Shown: piece by piece, positions 34,853 to 44,994 of the stretch
Layout of the letters: each line of letters opens with the position of its first letter
Position numbering within the stretch: the first letter of the stretch is position 1
Assembly (NCBI GenBank): GCA_965153355.1
Contig: OZ231126.1
Location: forward strand, 35,092,001 to 35,156,000
Direction: 5' to 3'
DNA length: 64,000 nt
From: Flaccisagitta enflata
Taxonomy: Eukaryota > Chaetognatha > Sagittoidea > Aphragmophora
Position numbers and translations under genes: made by a program
Notes under the pieces: generated by a model
What the model was told of the DNA's origin: nothing
The model's database searches: none
The model's input: the letters and a program-made list of their open reading frames with translations, nothing else

Positions 34853-35315
34853 TTTTGGGCTGTGGCCCGGAAGGGATGAAGTCCTGTAGAACACAGGGGA
34901 CTTTTGTTTGTCTGTCCGTTTGTCCATTTGTTAGTCCCCCCCAGGCCCTCTCAGACCAAAAATCTGCCCTCTCAGGCCTGAAATCTAACCTCTCAGGTCT
35001 GAAATCTGCCCTTTCAGGCCTGAAATCTGCCCTCTCAGGCCTGAAATCTGCCCTCTCAGGTCTGAAATCTACCCTTTCAGGCTATGAATCTGCCCTTTGA
35101 AGTATGAAATCTGCCCTCTCTGGACTGAAACCTGTCCTCTCAGATTTCAGGCCTGAGGGGGCAGATTTCAGACCTTAGAGGTTAGATTTCAGGCGTGAGA
35201 GGGCAGATTTCAGGCCTAAGAGGGCCTGGGAAGAGATTGACGGATGGACAGACGGATGAACGAAAGTCCCCTATGTTCTACAGGACTTTGTCCCCTTCGG
35301 GGCCGCTACCCTGCT
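34853..35315. mobile_element. Palindromic minisatellite element with two opposed arrays
   Basis: The left arm GGGCTGTGGCCCGGAAGG, AAGTCCTGTAGAACACAGGG and TTTGTCTGTCCGTTTGTCC leads to about nine units of CAGGCCTGAAATCTGCCCTCT. Near 35125-35150 the array flips to the reverse-complement unit and returns through GGATGGACAGACGG to CTACAGGACTTTGTCCCC. Both core and ends are palindromic. Confidence 0.8.
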
Positions 35316-36250
35316 TCCTCTCATTTCAATTTACAACCATGCAAAGCAGGGCAACAGGTATCGCTGACCACATATTGCCATTGGGCGACCTGTTTGTCTT
35401 CTTCTTTGTATCTCCCCCCCACCTCAAAGTCCATATCCCAACGTCAAGGCCAGAAATTCCAGTCTTGAGGCCCAAATCCCAACCTGGTGGCCCAAATCCC
35501 AGCCTTGATCCCAAATCGCCGCATTGAGGCCCAAATCACAGCGTTGAGGCCCAAATCACAGCAAAGCCAAAAGGCCTAAATCCCGGCCTCAAGGTCTAAA
35601 TCCCGGCCTCAAGGCCTAAATCCCAACCTCAAGGCTCAAACATCAGTCCCATGGTCTAAATATAAAAAAAGCCCAAATTTCAATCCCTGGAAGGAGAAGG
35701 AGAAAATTCCCTACTTGTGTTGTTGTTGTTGTTGTTATTTGCCGGGGAGTCTTACCCAGAAGGAAGGTGTACAGATTTGGCTTCTCTCGAGAAGCTATAC
35801 GGCCACGACATTGGGCTCATGAACTTTTGCCTGTTTGTATTTAGACTCAAGTTCAGGTGTGTCAGGGTGTCATTGTGTTGTTTTGTATTGTCATACAGTC
35901 TACCCTCCCCTCTGAGCTAGCTATTATTCTGGATGGAACATCCAGCGACCCCCTCAAACCCCACCTTGATGGCAGGTCTTCAAACCTCCGCTTGAAGGAC
36001 TTGCCAAGAGCGATGCTTGAACCAGCTATCCAGTGGGTGACAAGCGGGCTCCCTACCACTGTGCTATTCTCCCCCCCCACTTGTGTGAAAGCATGTGTCA
36101 TCATCCTCTTGGGGCCACTGCCCTGCTCCCTCCCTCAATTTCAAACACAACCTACTAAGGGAGGGCATGGGTATCGCTGGCCATCCAACGCCATAGGCTG
36201 ATCTCCATATGTAAACCAAATTGGTTGAAAAATGCCTAAGTTACGCGCAT
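35316..36250. other. Repeat-rich intergenic DNA
   Basis: A short hairpin-repeat tail lies near 35300-35369, GGCCCAAATCCCAGC-type ~17-bp units at 35460-35680, a (GTT)n run near 35720, and another short hairpin repeat at about 36094-36182 (TATCGCTGGCC end). No gene was seen. Confidence 0.5.
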
Positions 36251-36345
36251 TTTTGGGCAGCGGCCCCAAAGGGGACAAAGTCCTGGAGAACAGAGGGAGA
36301 ATCTGTCCATTCATCCGTCAGTCTGTAAGTCCATCCTTTCCCCCC
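36251..36345 (+). mobile_element. End fragment of the palindromic minisatellite family
   Basis: GGGCAGCGGCCCCAAAGGGGACAAAGTCCTGGAGAACAG followed by a CATTCATCCGTCAGTCTG block. Confidence 0.6.
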
Positions 36346-36468
36346 CTATCCTCATTGCTTTGTCTCCTTTGGGGCCTATTCTGACTCAAATTCTGCCAAA
36401 TAGCCCAAATCCAAGCAATATGGCCCAAATCTATGCAAAATGGCCAAGCATCATGATCCAAATCCTCT

Positions 36469-36560
36469 GAGGGCTTTTCACTCGAGACCCTTAAGTGACC
36501 CTTGAGTGACCCTTAAGTGACCCTTAAGTGACCCTTAAGGGTCTTGTGTGAAAAGCCCTC
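36469..36560. mobile_element. 92-bp mini-palindrome with 13-bp perfect inverted ends
   Basis: GAGGGCTTTTCAC (36469-36481) is exactly inverted at 36548-36560. The interior is about five units of GACCCTTAAGTG, itself partly palindromic (CTTAAG). It is too short to encode anything and looks like a minimal non-autonomous transposon. Confidence 0.65.
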
Positions 36561-37166
36561 TATATTGGCCACTCAGACCTATATTCTGGCCTTTGATACC
36601 TAGATTCTGACCAGATTTCGGCCATTTTGCTCAGATTTGGGCCATTATGCTAGGATTTGGGCCATTTTGCTTAGTGGGGGGGTCGGTATCAACCAACTTT
36701 TGAAATGCCAATCGGACATATCAACAGACCATACGCAATCACAAATCAACCTAATAACTAAAAGGAAAAGTTCATGAGACTTTATCATTTACAGTTGTGC
36801 CAACCCTACCTTTCCCATAGTAAAAATATAGGAGCTTCCTCTTCCTCTTCCTTCTCCCTATTCATGATAATGTAAATAAGGGGTGTGGCACGACTGTAAA
36901 TGATATGGTGTTACCCCTTTTTCCTTTCATGTGTTTATATATTGTTTTTTAATGCACACTTTGGCCGTGTGTCTGACTGGCATTTCCAAAGTTCGTTGTT
37001 ACCGACCCCCCCATTGCTTAGATTTGGACCATGTTAGTTGTTACTTGGATTTGCACTTCTTGGCAGTATTTGGGTCAGAATAGGACCCAAATGAGGGATG
37101 AGCCCTGAGGATGGGGGACAAATGGACAAATGGAAGCAATGGCCAACTTAACGAACTAGCTAGTTA
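36561..37166. other. AT-rich intergenic DNA, no gene seen
   Basis: Contains an approximate long inverted relation (GTTGTGCCAACCCTACC / GGGTGTGGCACGAC near 36795-36895) and GGCCATTTTGC units at 36620-36670. Nothing is coding. Confidence 0.35.
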
Positions 37167-37977
37167 CCAGTAATGGCGGCTGTCGCCGTGAGGAAAAAAG
37201 TCGTAAGCATTGGTCACTTTTCACCAACTTCAATCACTGAAATTTTGTTAGATCAAATCAAAAGCAATTATATGTATTGACTGCACTGAAAAATAGGACT
37301 GAGCCAAATGAGCTAAATGAGCTAGATGAGCTAAAATAATCAAAATGATTCAACCAGACAACCAGCTTTGCTCACTGACATGCTTTCTTGTATTTGCATG
37401 CTAAAATCAAAATATTGATTTATATATCCTGTTTAAAATCAGAGAAAAAGCGCAAGCTAAATGAGCTAAATGAGCTAGAATACTTGAAAACGCCCTCACA
37501 GATGAGCAGCTCTGCTCACATGTTTTTATATTTGCTTGCTTAAAGTTAAACAAGTTTGAAAATATTCATTCAGTTATCATATTAGAAATCAGAAAGAACA
37601 GACTTCATTTAAATATTGAAATGCCTGTGTCATCTTCAGGATACAGCTGTGTTTCACATATATTTTTTTGTATTTGTAAAGTTCAAGTAAACATAAAGTC
37701 AACTTTATTGATCAAACACAAAATTGTAAAAAATAAAAAAAAATTCCATTCGAATTTTTAGTAAATAAATCTTCAAAAAATCATAGCGCCAAAAGTATTT
37801 GTCGTAGAACATTCTGTTTGGCGCCAAATGAAAGAGGTCTATCAAATTTATTTACCCTATCAATTTTGTCTGGAGGCTCCACCGCCCTGAGATTCCCAAC
37901 TTCCTAATAAGAAAATGAAAACCCTGTTTCTTCCAAATAGTCAAAAAGTCAAGACTGACTTCGACTTTTTTCCCCGA
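37167..37977 (-). mobile_element. Helitron, non-autonomous, complete copy
   Basis: On the minus strand it starts TCGGGGAAAAAAGTCGAAG (37977) and ends GCCGCCATTACTGG (37167). The end carries the 5' TC and 3' CTRR signature, and a CGGC-GACA-GCCG hairpin ends about 11 bases before the terminus. Base-for-base homology with 59448-60890 defines both ends. It has no RepHel gene. Two to three tandem ~150-bp units with TTTAGCTCATTTAGCTC lie inside. Confidence 0.85.
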
Positions 37978-38179
37978 CAAGAATGTTGGCGTCTTGATGA
38001 TGTTTTCATAGTCACAGTCTAACGAACACGCCTGCAACGAAATTTTGCTTGTAAAGAAATGAATATAGAGTCCCTTCAAAGGATTTGTATTGGCTATAAA
38101 GAAAACTGCCTGTAACAAAGTATTTTGTTAGTCCTTTGGAGATCGATAGAATGATTTTCAACTGTATTAGTTAATTGCA

Positions 38180-38779
38180 TAACAGGGTGTGCAAAATTAT
38201 CCGCACTTGGCATTTACTTTTCTTAAAAATCCTGTAGAAAAAATAATTTTTGAAAGCATGAGGGGTAGATATGAAAAAATATCCTTTTTAGCATTCAAAA
38301 CCAAAATTCACAAAGAGTAAAATAGTCAGAAATAAAACTTTTCAGGTAAATTTGACTCAGATAAAACACTCCTTAAAAAGATTCATTAAAAAAAAACTGA
38401 AATTCTGTTGTTAGTTTTTCTTGCCCTTTAGGCCAAGATTATTTGCTTTTGTGAGCTCCATTGATGTTGATTTAACTAACCTCCCTCAGCCTTGTGTGTG
38501 TCAAGCTATGAAAGTCACTATGTAGTAGTTACAAATATAAGAATCTATGATTTTGTAACCTATTTTACTTATAAAATAAAATCCTGTCAAAATCAAAATC
38601 TTTGCTTCAAATCATTTAACTCCCATAGTGACAAGGGCTTTAGAAAAGACCTACGGTCCATTCTAGCTTCTAGTATATCTAGCTGGGGTAATTTAGCTCA
38701 AATTTCATCGTGCTGGGTCATTTTTAAGTATGGTTTTCTTTTTATGGAGCAAGTGCGGATAATTTTGCACACCCTGTTA
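38180..38779. mobile_element. Tc1/mariner-type element, 600 bp
   Basis: The inverted ends ACAGGGTGTGCAAAATTATC (38181 onward) and GATAATTTTGCACACCCTGT have TA at 38180-38181 and 38778-38779. No transposase remnant could be read with confidence. Confidence 0.85.
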
Positions 38780-39397
38780 CTATCTAGCTCAAAAGTATAG
38801 AGGCAAACGTTTTGGACAATATCTCTGCTTTGAATAAAAAATCGATAGGAAAATCGGTGAGATTCAGAAACTAGAGCGAATTTCTGATCGAATGGCGCAA
38901 ACCGCGTTCATCTAAGTCAAAGCGTTTAGAAATGACAGCTCAAACAAGATTGCCACTCCAAATCGAAAAGGGCAAAAAAACGCGGACGCGGGAAATTCGA
39001 GTTTATGGAAGATGGCGCGCCTGCGCATCGCTACTGCCGACGACGAAGCGCAATGACACACCTAACACGGCACAAACTATTATTTTGTGATACCAGGAAA
39101 CAGCCCTGATCTGAACCCCATCAAATCGCATTGAGCACAAATGAAGCAGCTATAAAGCAAAGAACGTGCGACGTCGGCTGTAGGGCTGAAAAAAATCACT
39201 TCCAAAGTCTCGGGGAAGATCACGCCGTCTTACATCAAATCTCTCTACGAAAGCATGCCGAGGCGTATGAAGGTGGTTGTTGATGCCCAGGGAGGGAACA
39301 CCAAGTATTAAACGTATTCCGGAATTGTATTATGTATTATTTATTGAATAAATTATTTAATACTTATCTTGCCTCTATACTTTTGAGCTAGATAGTA
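38778..39397 (+). mobile_element. Tc1/mariner element, 620 bp, abutting the previous one
   Basis: The 29-bp perfect inverted ends (TACTATCTAGCTCAAAAG... / ...CTTTTGAGCTAGATAGTA) have TA at both edges. The left TA (38778-38779) is also the right TA of the element at 38180. The plus strand retains a transposase C-terminus. Confidence 0.9.
39092..39311 (+). pseudogene. Tc1/mariner transposase C-terminal fragment
   Basis: CCAGGAAACAGCCCTGATCTG reads PGNSPDLNPIKSH, the conserved block holding the last catalytic residue in intact family members. Here Glu is replaced by Lys, and a TGA follows a few codons later. The frame then reopens to ITPSYIKSLYESMPRRMKV and ends GGNTKY with a TAA stop, the usual C-terminus. 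The N-terminal two thirds are missing, so it is inactive. Confidence 0.8.
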
Positions 39398-40289
39398 TCA
39401 AAGATGAAAACGTTTAGTGCAAGGGCGCTTTAACTTGTTATCTCGGTACGTTAGCGGTTAGATCAGGGCTGGGTATCAAACCAATAAGTAGTTTCATGCG
39501 AGTGGGCAGGGTCTTTAGTGCGAGTGGGCTGGGGAAGAAGTGTCGCCGGCCTTTTTCCTTCCCAAGCTAAGCTGCCCTGCTGCTGGGCAGCATTTAGGAA
39601 CATTTAGGAACTAAATACATTTAGGAACATTTAGGAACTAAATACATTTAGGAACTTTGATGACGTTCATGAGGAAAGGATCTCATGATAACAACCTTAT
39701 TATATATTTACAGCACTTAATTTTTGTCGTGTATCTGCTCTCGGGCCGAAAATTCAACGCTCATGTTTATTTCAACGCTGGAAAATTTTTAAAATCTGAA
39801 ATTGTGTTTTACATTTCAGGCCTGTATATTATTGAGTTTTCAAAGGGTCTGGAGATGGGGAAGGAAATCGAAGGAGGAAAAAAGAGAAAAAAATAACTTT
39901 TGACAGTATCTAATCATAAAACATGATCAGTAAAACACAATTTAACACTATTTAAACCTTAATTACATTGTTTTATTGCTATATGGGAAAATCATATGCT
40001 ATTAAAAATGCAACGCGACATGTCGTGGGGAAGAAAATCAAAGGCAGGGGGGGGAATCAAAAGCGACTCAATAATATACACCTCTATTACGTTTCGATAT
40101 TTCTGCATACTAATCTGGATCACTGAAATATGGGTAAAACATGCTCAACGTGCAATTCGACACGATGTACATCATCCGTGCGATTTTTGAAGATGCGTAA
40201 TGGATTGACATTCGTATCGACCGACGGACTGGACGACGAACCGGCCGACGAACGGACGGCCAGGCAGCGATGACGCATCTAAAAAAAAC
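39398..40289. other. Intergenic DNA with a small HINE scrap
   Basis: ACCAATAAGTAGTTTCATGCGAGTGGGCAGGG near 39480 resembles the 5' part of the HINE at 41339. ACATTTAGGAACTAAAT is repeated three times at 39598-39655. A GACCGACGGACTGGACGACG block lies near 40220. No supported exon was found here; this is presumably downstream of the minus-strand gene. Confidence 0.4.
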
Positions 40290-40524
40290 GTGACAAAACA
40301 TGAAATAACATGACAAAACATGACAAAACATGACAAAACATGACAAAACATGACAAAACATGACAAAACATGACAAAACATGTCAAAACATGACAAAACA
40401 TGACAAAACAAGACAAAACACGACAAAACATGACAAAAAATGACAAAACACGACAAAACATGACAAAACATGACAAAACATGACAAAACATGACAAAACA
40501 CGACAAAACATGACAAAAAATGAC
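40290..40524. repeat. 10-bp minisatellite (TGACAAAACA)
   Basis: About 23 units with rare substitutions. The CHVLSCFVMF-type frames are translations of this repeat. It lies in the presumed 3' flank of the minus-strand gene. Confidence 0.95.
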
Positions 40525-40611
40525 TAGACGATAAAAAGTAAAATGAACTAGGTCGATGTGACTTTGTGATCATTCCAGCAACAGATTATTCGACTGTTTT
40601 TATGTTTTTAT

Positions 40612-40678
40612 GTTGTTGCTGTTGTTGTTGTTGTTGTTATTGTTATTGTTGTTGTTGTTGTTGTTGTTGTTGCTGTTT

Positions 40679-40741
<63 letters not shown>
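40612..40741. repeat. (TTG)n trinucleotide microsatellite
   Basis: About 43 units (AAC on the coding strand of the adjacent gene). It begins immediately after the TAA stop of the minus-strand gene, so it would be the start of its 3' UTR. Confidence 0.95.
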
Positions 40742-40743
<2 letters not shown>

Positions 40744-40983
40744 ATTCCGGCAGCAGGTCGTCGGGCAGATCATCATCATCGAATCCGTCTTCATCGGTTG
40801 GTTTCATCCTGGCGGCCGTTTTGGGTCTCGACGGCGCATCCCCAAGCGGGTCGACGTACGCAGCCGCATCTCCTCCTCCTCCTCCCAAGTTACTCGTCGA
40901 CGAAGTCGCAAAGTCCAACTCGTCGTGAAATGTGTTGGATGCCCGTAAGGAGGACGATGTGGAACCGAATAAATCGTCGTGAC
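40742..40983 (-). CDS. Last coding exon of an unnamed three-exon gene
   Basis: On the minus strand a strong 3' splice site (ACCCCTCATTTTGTCAG) precedes 242 nt that complete a split Gly codon and encode 79 residues and a TAA stop. The segment starts HDDLFGSTSSSLR, is Ser/Thr/Asn-rich, contains a Gly5 run and AAAYVDPLGDAPSRP, and ends in a very acidic tail (DEDGFDDDDLPDDLLPE). It has GC-rich third positions, unlike its flanks. Entry phase 1 matches the exon at 42998-43081. The repeated DDL(F)GST words and acidic LL tail look like short linear motifs in a disordered tail. I do not recognise the protein and assign no function. A (GAAT)n tract borders its acceptor and (AAC)n follows its stop. Confidence 0.75.
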
Positions 40984-40999
40984 CTGACAAAATGAGGGG

Positions 41000-41190
41000 T
41001 GAATGAATGAATGAATAAATAAATGAATGAATAAATGAACAGATAAATGGAAAAAAGAATGTATGAATGAATTAGTAAATAAACATATGATTTAATGAAT
41101 GAATAAATGAATGAATGATTTGATGAATGAATGAATGAATGAATGAATGAATGAATGAATGAATGAATGAATGAATGAATGAATGAATGA
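41000..41190. repeat. (GAAT)n microsatellite
   Basis: Degenerate at first (GAATGAATAAATAAATG), perfect from about 41123 to 41190. It is adjacent to the exon acceptor at 40984. Confidence 0.9.
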
Positions 41191-41338
41191 AAATTCATGT
41201 GGGGGTGGTAGCCTGTACACACACACACACTTATACACACACTTGCCACTTGCTACCAGTAACACATTTATTTACTCACATTACAAATTACCCAAGTCAT
41301 TCTCTCAGTTATAAAGAAATAAAGAATGCGGAAATAAA

Positions 41339-41560
41339 CAAGGCCGAATGTACGACCAATAAGAAGTTGCTTGCGGATGGGCAGGGGCAGTAAAGCGGGC
41401 GGGTAGGGGCACTAAAGCGGGCGGGTAGGGGCAGTAAAGCGGGCGGGTAGGGGCAGTAAAGCGGGCGGGTAGGGGCAGTAAATCGGGCGGGCAGGGGTAG
41501 TAAAGCGGGTGGGCAGGGGTAGCATGTGTGTGAGCGGGGGATGTTGCTTGGCTGGACTGC
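41339..41560 (+). mobile_element. HINE 5' end with amplified 22-bp internal unit
   Basis: CAAGGCCGAATGTACGACC leads to TTGCTTGCGGATGGGCAGGGGCAGTAA. GCGGGCGGGTAGGGGCAGTAAA is then repeated about six times. The unit corresponds to the GCGGGTGGGCAGGGGCAGT segment present once in other HINEs. The 3' palindrome is absent. Confidence 0.65.
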
Positions 41561-42370
41561 ACTAGAAATCACTTCTCTGCCGATTTCACGTCATCCCAAA
41601 TTCCGCGTTACCAACCTACGGGAACAGCTTCTTTAGAATCAAGCCCGACCGGGCAACGATGCGTCCGGATCGTGTGTCTGCATGTATTGATCATATGACA
41701 TATGTGAATACTAAAATAACATGCAAAAGGTTGATGGCACCATCAATATCAGATAGTATAAGATATTAAATTCTAAGACCTTTAGTGTTTTTATTTTATC
41801 AAATTTCATTCATCTTCCATTTTTTTCAAAACCCCTTTTCAGACGCTAATTTGTATACTACTGTGTTGATGATTTTCTATCAGTATCATTGTCACTGAAC
41901 TTAATCAGATTCAATACATGAATAGCTTTATGCTGACTCTAGTTTCAATAAAGTACTGGTTGTTTATTTATCACCAAAGTTGTATAAATAGACAATAACC
42001 AATCTTTTTTCTGGTAGTTATGAATCTTATTTTCACTAAAACTTAGTGCAGATGCTGGAAATATATATATTTTTGATAATCTCTTCATACAAAGCAAAAA
42101 CGGAAGATTTGTGATGGAAATTTGGAAAAATAAAAACGCTAAAAGTTTTAAAATATTTTTGTTTACACTCCATGATGTCGATGATCTAATCAAACATACT
42201 TTTGCATATTGACACACCCGAATGTGACACGTTTGTTGATCATTAGATTCAGTACAGGATCTCACCGTGGCCTAATCAGTTTAAGAGGCACCAGGTTTTC
42301 GCACAGGCGTTAGGATCAAGGATGACGACGGACTTGACGACAGACTTCATAGAGATGTTCCTGACGGACG
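41561..42370. other. AT-rich intronic DNA, no exon seen
   Basis: Lies inside the intron of the minus-strand gene. No phase-compatible exon with good splice sites was found. Confidence 0.4.
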
Positions 42371-42495
42371 CATCTAAAAAAAATTTAAACAAAAATGTAC
42401 AAAAGAAAAAGAAAGAAACGCATCGATACTTTCTTCCGTCAACTTTCACGCCAAATCAGAATAAAAGAGAAAATGTCAACAAGGAAAAAAAACCT

Positions 42496-42794
<299 letters not shown>

Positions 42795-42844
42795 ACAGAG
42801 AGAAGAAGAGGAGACACTAAAACATTTTATGTATTCATCATTAG

Positions 42845-42976
42845 AGTCATTCATTCAATCATTCAGACATTCATTTATTCATTCTTTCATTCATTCATTC
42901 ATTCATTCATTCATTCATTTATTCATTCATTCATTCATCCACTCAGACATTCATTTATTCATTCATTCATTCATTC
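42845..42976. repeat. (ATTC)n microsatellite
   Basis: It ends ~20 bp from the donor of the exon at 42998-43081, so the intron's first bases run into (GAAT)n on the minus strand. Confidence 0.95.
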
Positions 42977-42997
42977 CTTAAATGGATCAAACCAAAC

Positions 42998-43081
42998 CTG
43001 TGGATCCAAGATCATCGATTCCCAGATTTTTGCCAAAGTCGTTTCCAGTGGATTTCCCGCCTTCTTTGACACCGTTTGATC
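42998..43081 (-). CDS. Internal exon of the unnamed minus-strand gene
   Basis: Its 84 nt begin after CTTAACAAG and end CCACAG|GTTTGG. Entered in phase 1 (Gly GGA across the junction) it reads SNGVKEGGKSTGNDFGKNLG, then IDDLGST, and leaves in phase 1 to give Gly with the next exon. The composition is Gly/Lys/Asp-rich and suggests a linker. The IDDLGST end is echoed by HDDLFGST just across the junction. A second frame is also open, so the choice rests on phase agreement with both neighbours. The acceptor word CTTAACAAG is itself the core of the tandem repeat filling the upstream intron. Confidence 0.7.
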
Positions 43082-43084
43082 CTT

Positions 43085-43550
43085 GTTAAGATCAAAATGA
43101 AATAAAATGACCCTTGTTAAGATCGAAATGAAATAAAATGAAATGACCTTTGTTAGGATCAAAATTAAAGGACCCTTGTTAAGATCAAAATGAATAAAAT
43201 GAAATGACCCTTGTTGAGGTCAAAATAAAATAAAATGAAATGACCCTTGTTGAGGTCAAAATGAAATAAAATGAATGACTTTTGTTGAGGTCAAAATAAA
43301 AGATCAAAATAAGATAAAATGAAATGACTCTTGTTAAGATCAAAATGAAATGAAATGACCCTTGTTAAGATCAAAATGAAATAAAATGAAATGACCCTTG
43401 TTGAGGTCAAAATAAGATAAAATGAAACGACTCTTGTTAAGATCAAAATGAAATGAAATGACCCTTGTAAGGATCAAATGAAATGAAAGGAACCTAGTTA
43501 TGATCAAAATGAAAAAAAATGAAATGATCATTGTTATGATCAAAATGTGA
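43085..43550. repeat. ~35-45 bp minisatellite containing acceptor-like sites
   Basis: Units of AAATGACCCTTGTTAAGATCAAAATGAAATAAAATG. On the minus strand each reads ...GATCTTAACAAG|GGTC, resembling the true acceptor at 43082. Confidence 0.9.
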
Positions 43551-43556
43551 TGAAAT

Positions 43557-43715
43557 TTTCACCATTTTAGGTGCGCCATAGCACCGCTATTACTAGCTCT
43601 GTCTGACGGTTGGTTGGTTGGTTGGTCGGTAACGCTCGAGTTGAAAATCTCTAAAAGAAGCAAAAATCACTGGAAATGATTGAGAAATATCATATGATGA
43701 TTTTTCGGTGCGCCA
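43557..43715 (-). repeat. Tetranucleotide-bearing repeat, same family as 23570-23810
   Basis: GGTGCGCCATAGCACCGC, ACTAGCTCTGTCTGACGG, (TTGG)4, AACGCTCGAGTTGAAAATCTC, then a second GGTGCGCCATGG in direct orientation. Confidence 0.65.
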
Positions 43716-43770
43716 TGGCCTCCGCTTTATTTGTTTACCATTTGTCATATGTTTGACCTTTTGTTCATTT

Positions 43771-44112
43771 GTTTACCTTTTGTTTTTCCTGATCTTCTGC
43801 CTCCGCTTTGTTTGTTTATCATTTGTCATTTGTTTGACCCTTTGTTCATTTGTTTACCTTTTGTTTTTCCTGATCTTCTGCCTCCGCTTTGTTTACCATT
43901 TGTCATTTGATTGACCCTTTGTTCATTTGTTTACCTTTTGTTTTTCCTGATCTTCTGCCTCCGCTTTGTTTACCATTTGTCATATGTTTGACCCTTTGTT
44001 CATTTGTTTGACCCTTTGTTCATTTGTTTACCTTTTGTTTTTCCTGATCTTCTGCCTTTGCTTTGTTTGTTTGTCATTTGTCATATGTTTGACCCTTTGT
44101 TCATTTGTTTAC
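43771..44112 (-). repeat. ~80-bp tandem repeat carrying five splice-donor copies
   Basis: GTTTACCTTTTGTTTTTCCT (complement of exon end plus GTAAAC donor) occurs at 43771, 43852, 43929, 44026 and 44107. The copy at 44107 borders the intact exon. The other four carry only the last ~35 nt of the exon plus ~45 nt of intron. Confidence 0.9.
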
Positions 44113-44206
44113 CTTTTGTTTTTCCTGATCTTCTGCCTCCGCTTTGTTGTCGTGCCTCATTTTCTTCCCGCATTTTTTCCGCCTTTTTCAACTTGACAGC
44201 GTAATC
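44113..44206 (-). CDS. Upstream exon of the unnamed minus-strand gene
   Basis: After the acceptor TCTCTTTGATTTAG, 94 nt encode DYAVKLKKAEKMREENEARQ, then QSGGRRSGKTK, and exit in phase 1 at AAAAG|GTAAAC. The first 20 residues are highly charged with heptad-like spacing and look like the end of a coiled coil. The rest is basic (GGRRSGKTK). Entry is phase 0; no upstream exon was found before 45 kb, so the N-terminus lies beyond this region or was missed. Together with 42998-43081 and 40742-40983 it gives 139 residues: a coiled-coil end, a basic/Gly linker and an acidic C-terminus. The function is unknown to me. Confidence 0.7.
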
Positions 44207-44629
44207 CTAAATCAAAGAGACAAGAATTACTTTTAATGGTAAGTCGATGAGAGTAATACTACTTTAAAAATAAAAAACACTAAAACGAATCATCATTTTA
44301 TTGATTGTGCGTTATTGTGTACTATGTCTGTCAGGGTGCTTAAAAAAGCCAAATTTACTTTTGCTTGGCAAAAATGTTTTTCATTTGCAAAAATGCTTTC
44401 AAATAAACTATTGTGCAATTTTCAAATCACTCGGGAACCATCATATGGATGACTAAAGATTCCATATATCTGAATGAGAGAGACAAAATTTGCAAAATAA
44501 CAATATACGTTCCAATGATGATTCAGAGCAAATTATAATCTCACGCTGGAGATGGCTTAGTTGAAAGCATCTTTGCAAACAACGAAGCCAAGTAGGCCAA
44601 TAAGATGCGACATGTGGATTGTTGAAGGA

Positions 44630-44705
44630 ATATGTTACCTAGCCAACCAACCAACCAACCAACCAACGGACACAGCTAGTTACAGAGGTTTTTTGTCGCA
44701 CACAA
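44630..44705 (+). repeat. Tetranucleotide-bearing repeat fragment
   Basis: (CCAA)n then CGGACACAGCTAGTTACAGAGG and GTCGCACAC; partial copy of the 23.6-kb family. Confidence 0.5.
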
Positions 44706-44807
44706 AAAAAGAAAAATTGTCAGGCTAAATACAATTCCATTCTAGGCACTCTAACAGACGTATTGTGTAAATATGTCACATTTTCTTTTCTTGGGCTGTA
44801 TAGAAAA

Positions 44808-44994
44808 TGCCAGATACACGGCTACCCTAGTCGCGTACGGGTGGGCGGAAGCAGTGATGGAGAAGGTTACCGGGGAATTTGGGCAGGAGCGCTGAGCTCA
44901 AAACTGCTCAAAAACGCTGAAAAAGTAAAATGGGGACTGACCAATTAACGGACGGACGGACAAAGCGGGGTGTAGAGTCGCGTAGCACGCGACT
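44808..44994 (+). mobile_element. Short HINE, subfamily A variant
   Basis: GCCAGATACACGGCTACCC, subterminal TAGTCGCGTACGGGTGGGC, GACGGACGGACAAAGCGGGG and hairpin AGTCGCGTAGCACGCGACT. The G-to-A change in the subterminal motif is also seen in the hairpin's left arm. The first bases of the 5' end have diverged. Confidence 0.8.

Larger units (their letters stand above)
43082..44112 (-). other. Intron made largely of tandem splice-site copies
   Basis: The acceptor half (43085-43550) is ~10-12 imperfect units of TTGATCTTAACAAGGGTCATT-type sequence, each carrying the CTTAACAAG acceptor word. The donor half (43771-44112) is five copies of an ~80-bp unit, each carrying the exon end CAGAAGATCAGGAAAAACAAAAG and the donor GTAAAC. 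A tetranucleotide repeat (43557-43715) lies between. Confidence 0.75.

Noticed and set aside
40610-40948. Poly-Leu or poly-Cys protein across the (TTG)n tract
   Set aside because: Plus-strand frames are repeat artefacts. The coding signal in 40742-40983 is on the minus strand with its stop before the repeat.
42971-43162. Alternative frame of the middle exon (DQTVSKKAGNPLETTLAKIW...)
   Set aside because: It is open but does not match the phases of the neighbouring exons; the other frame matches on both sides.
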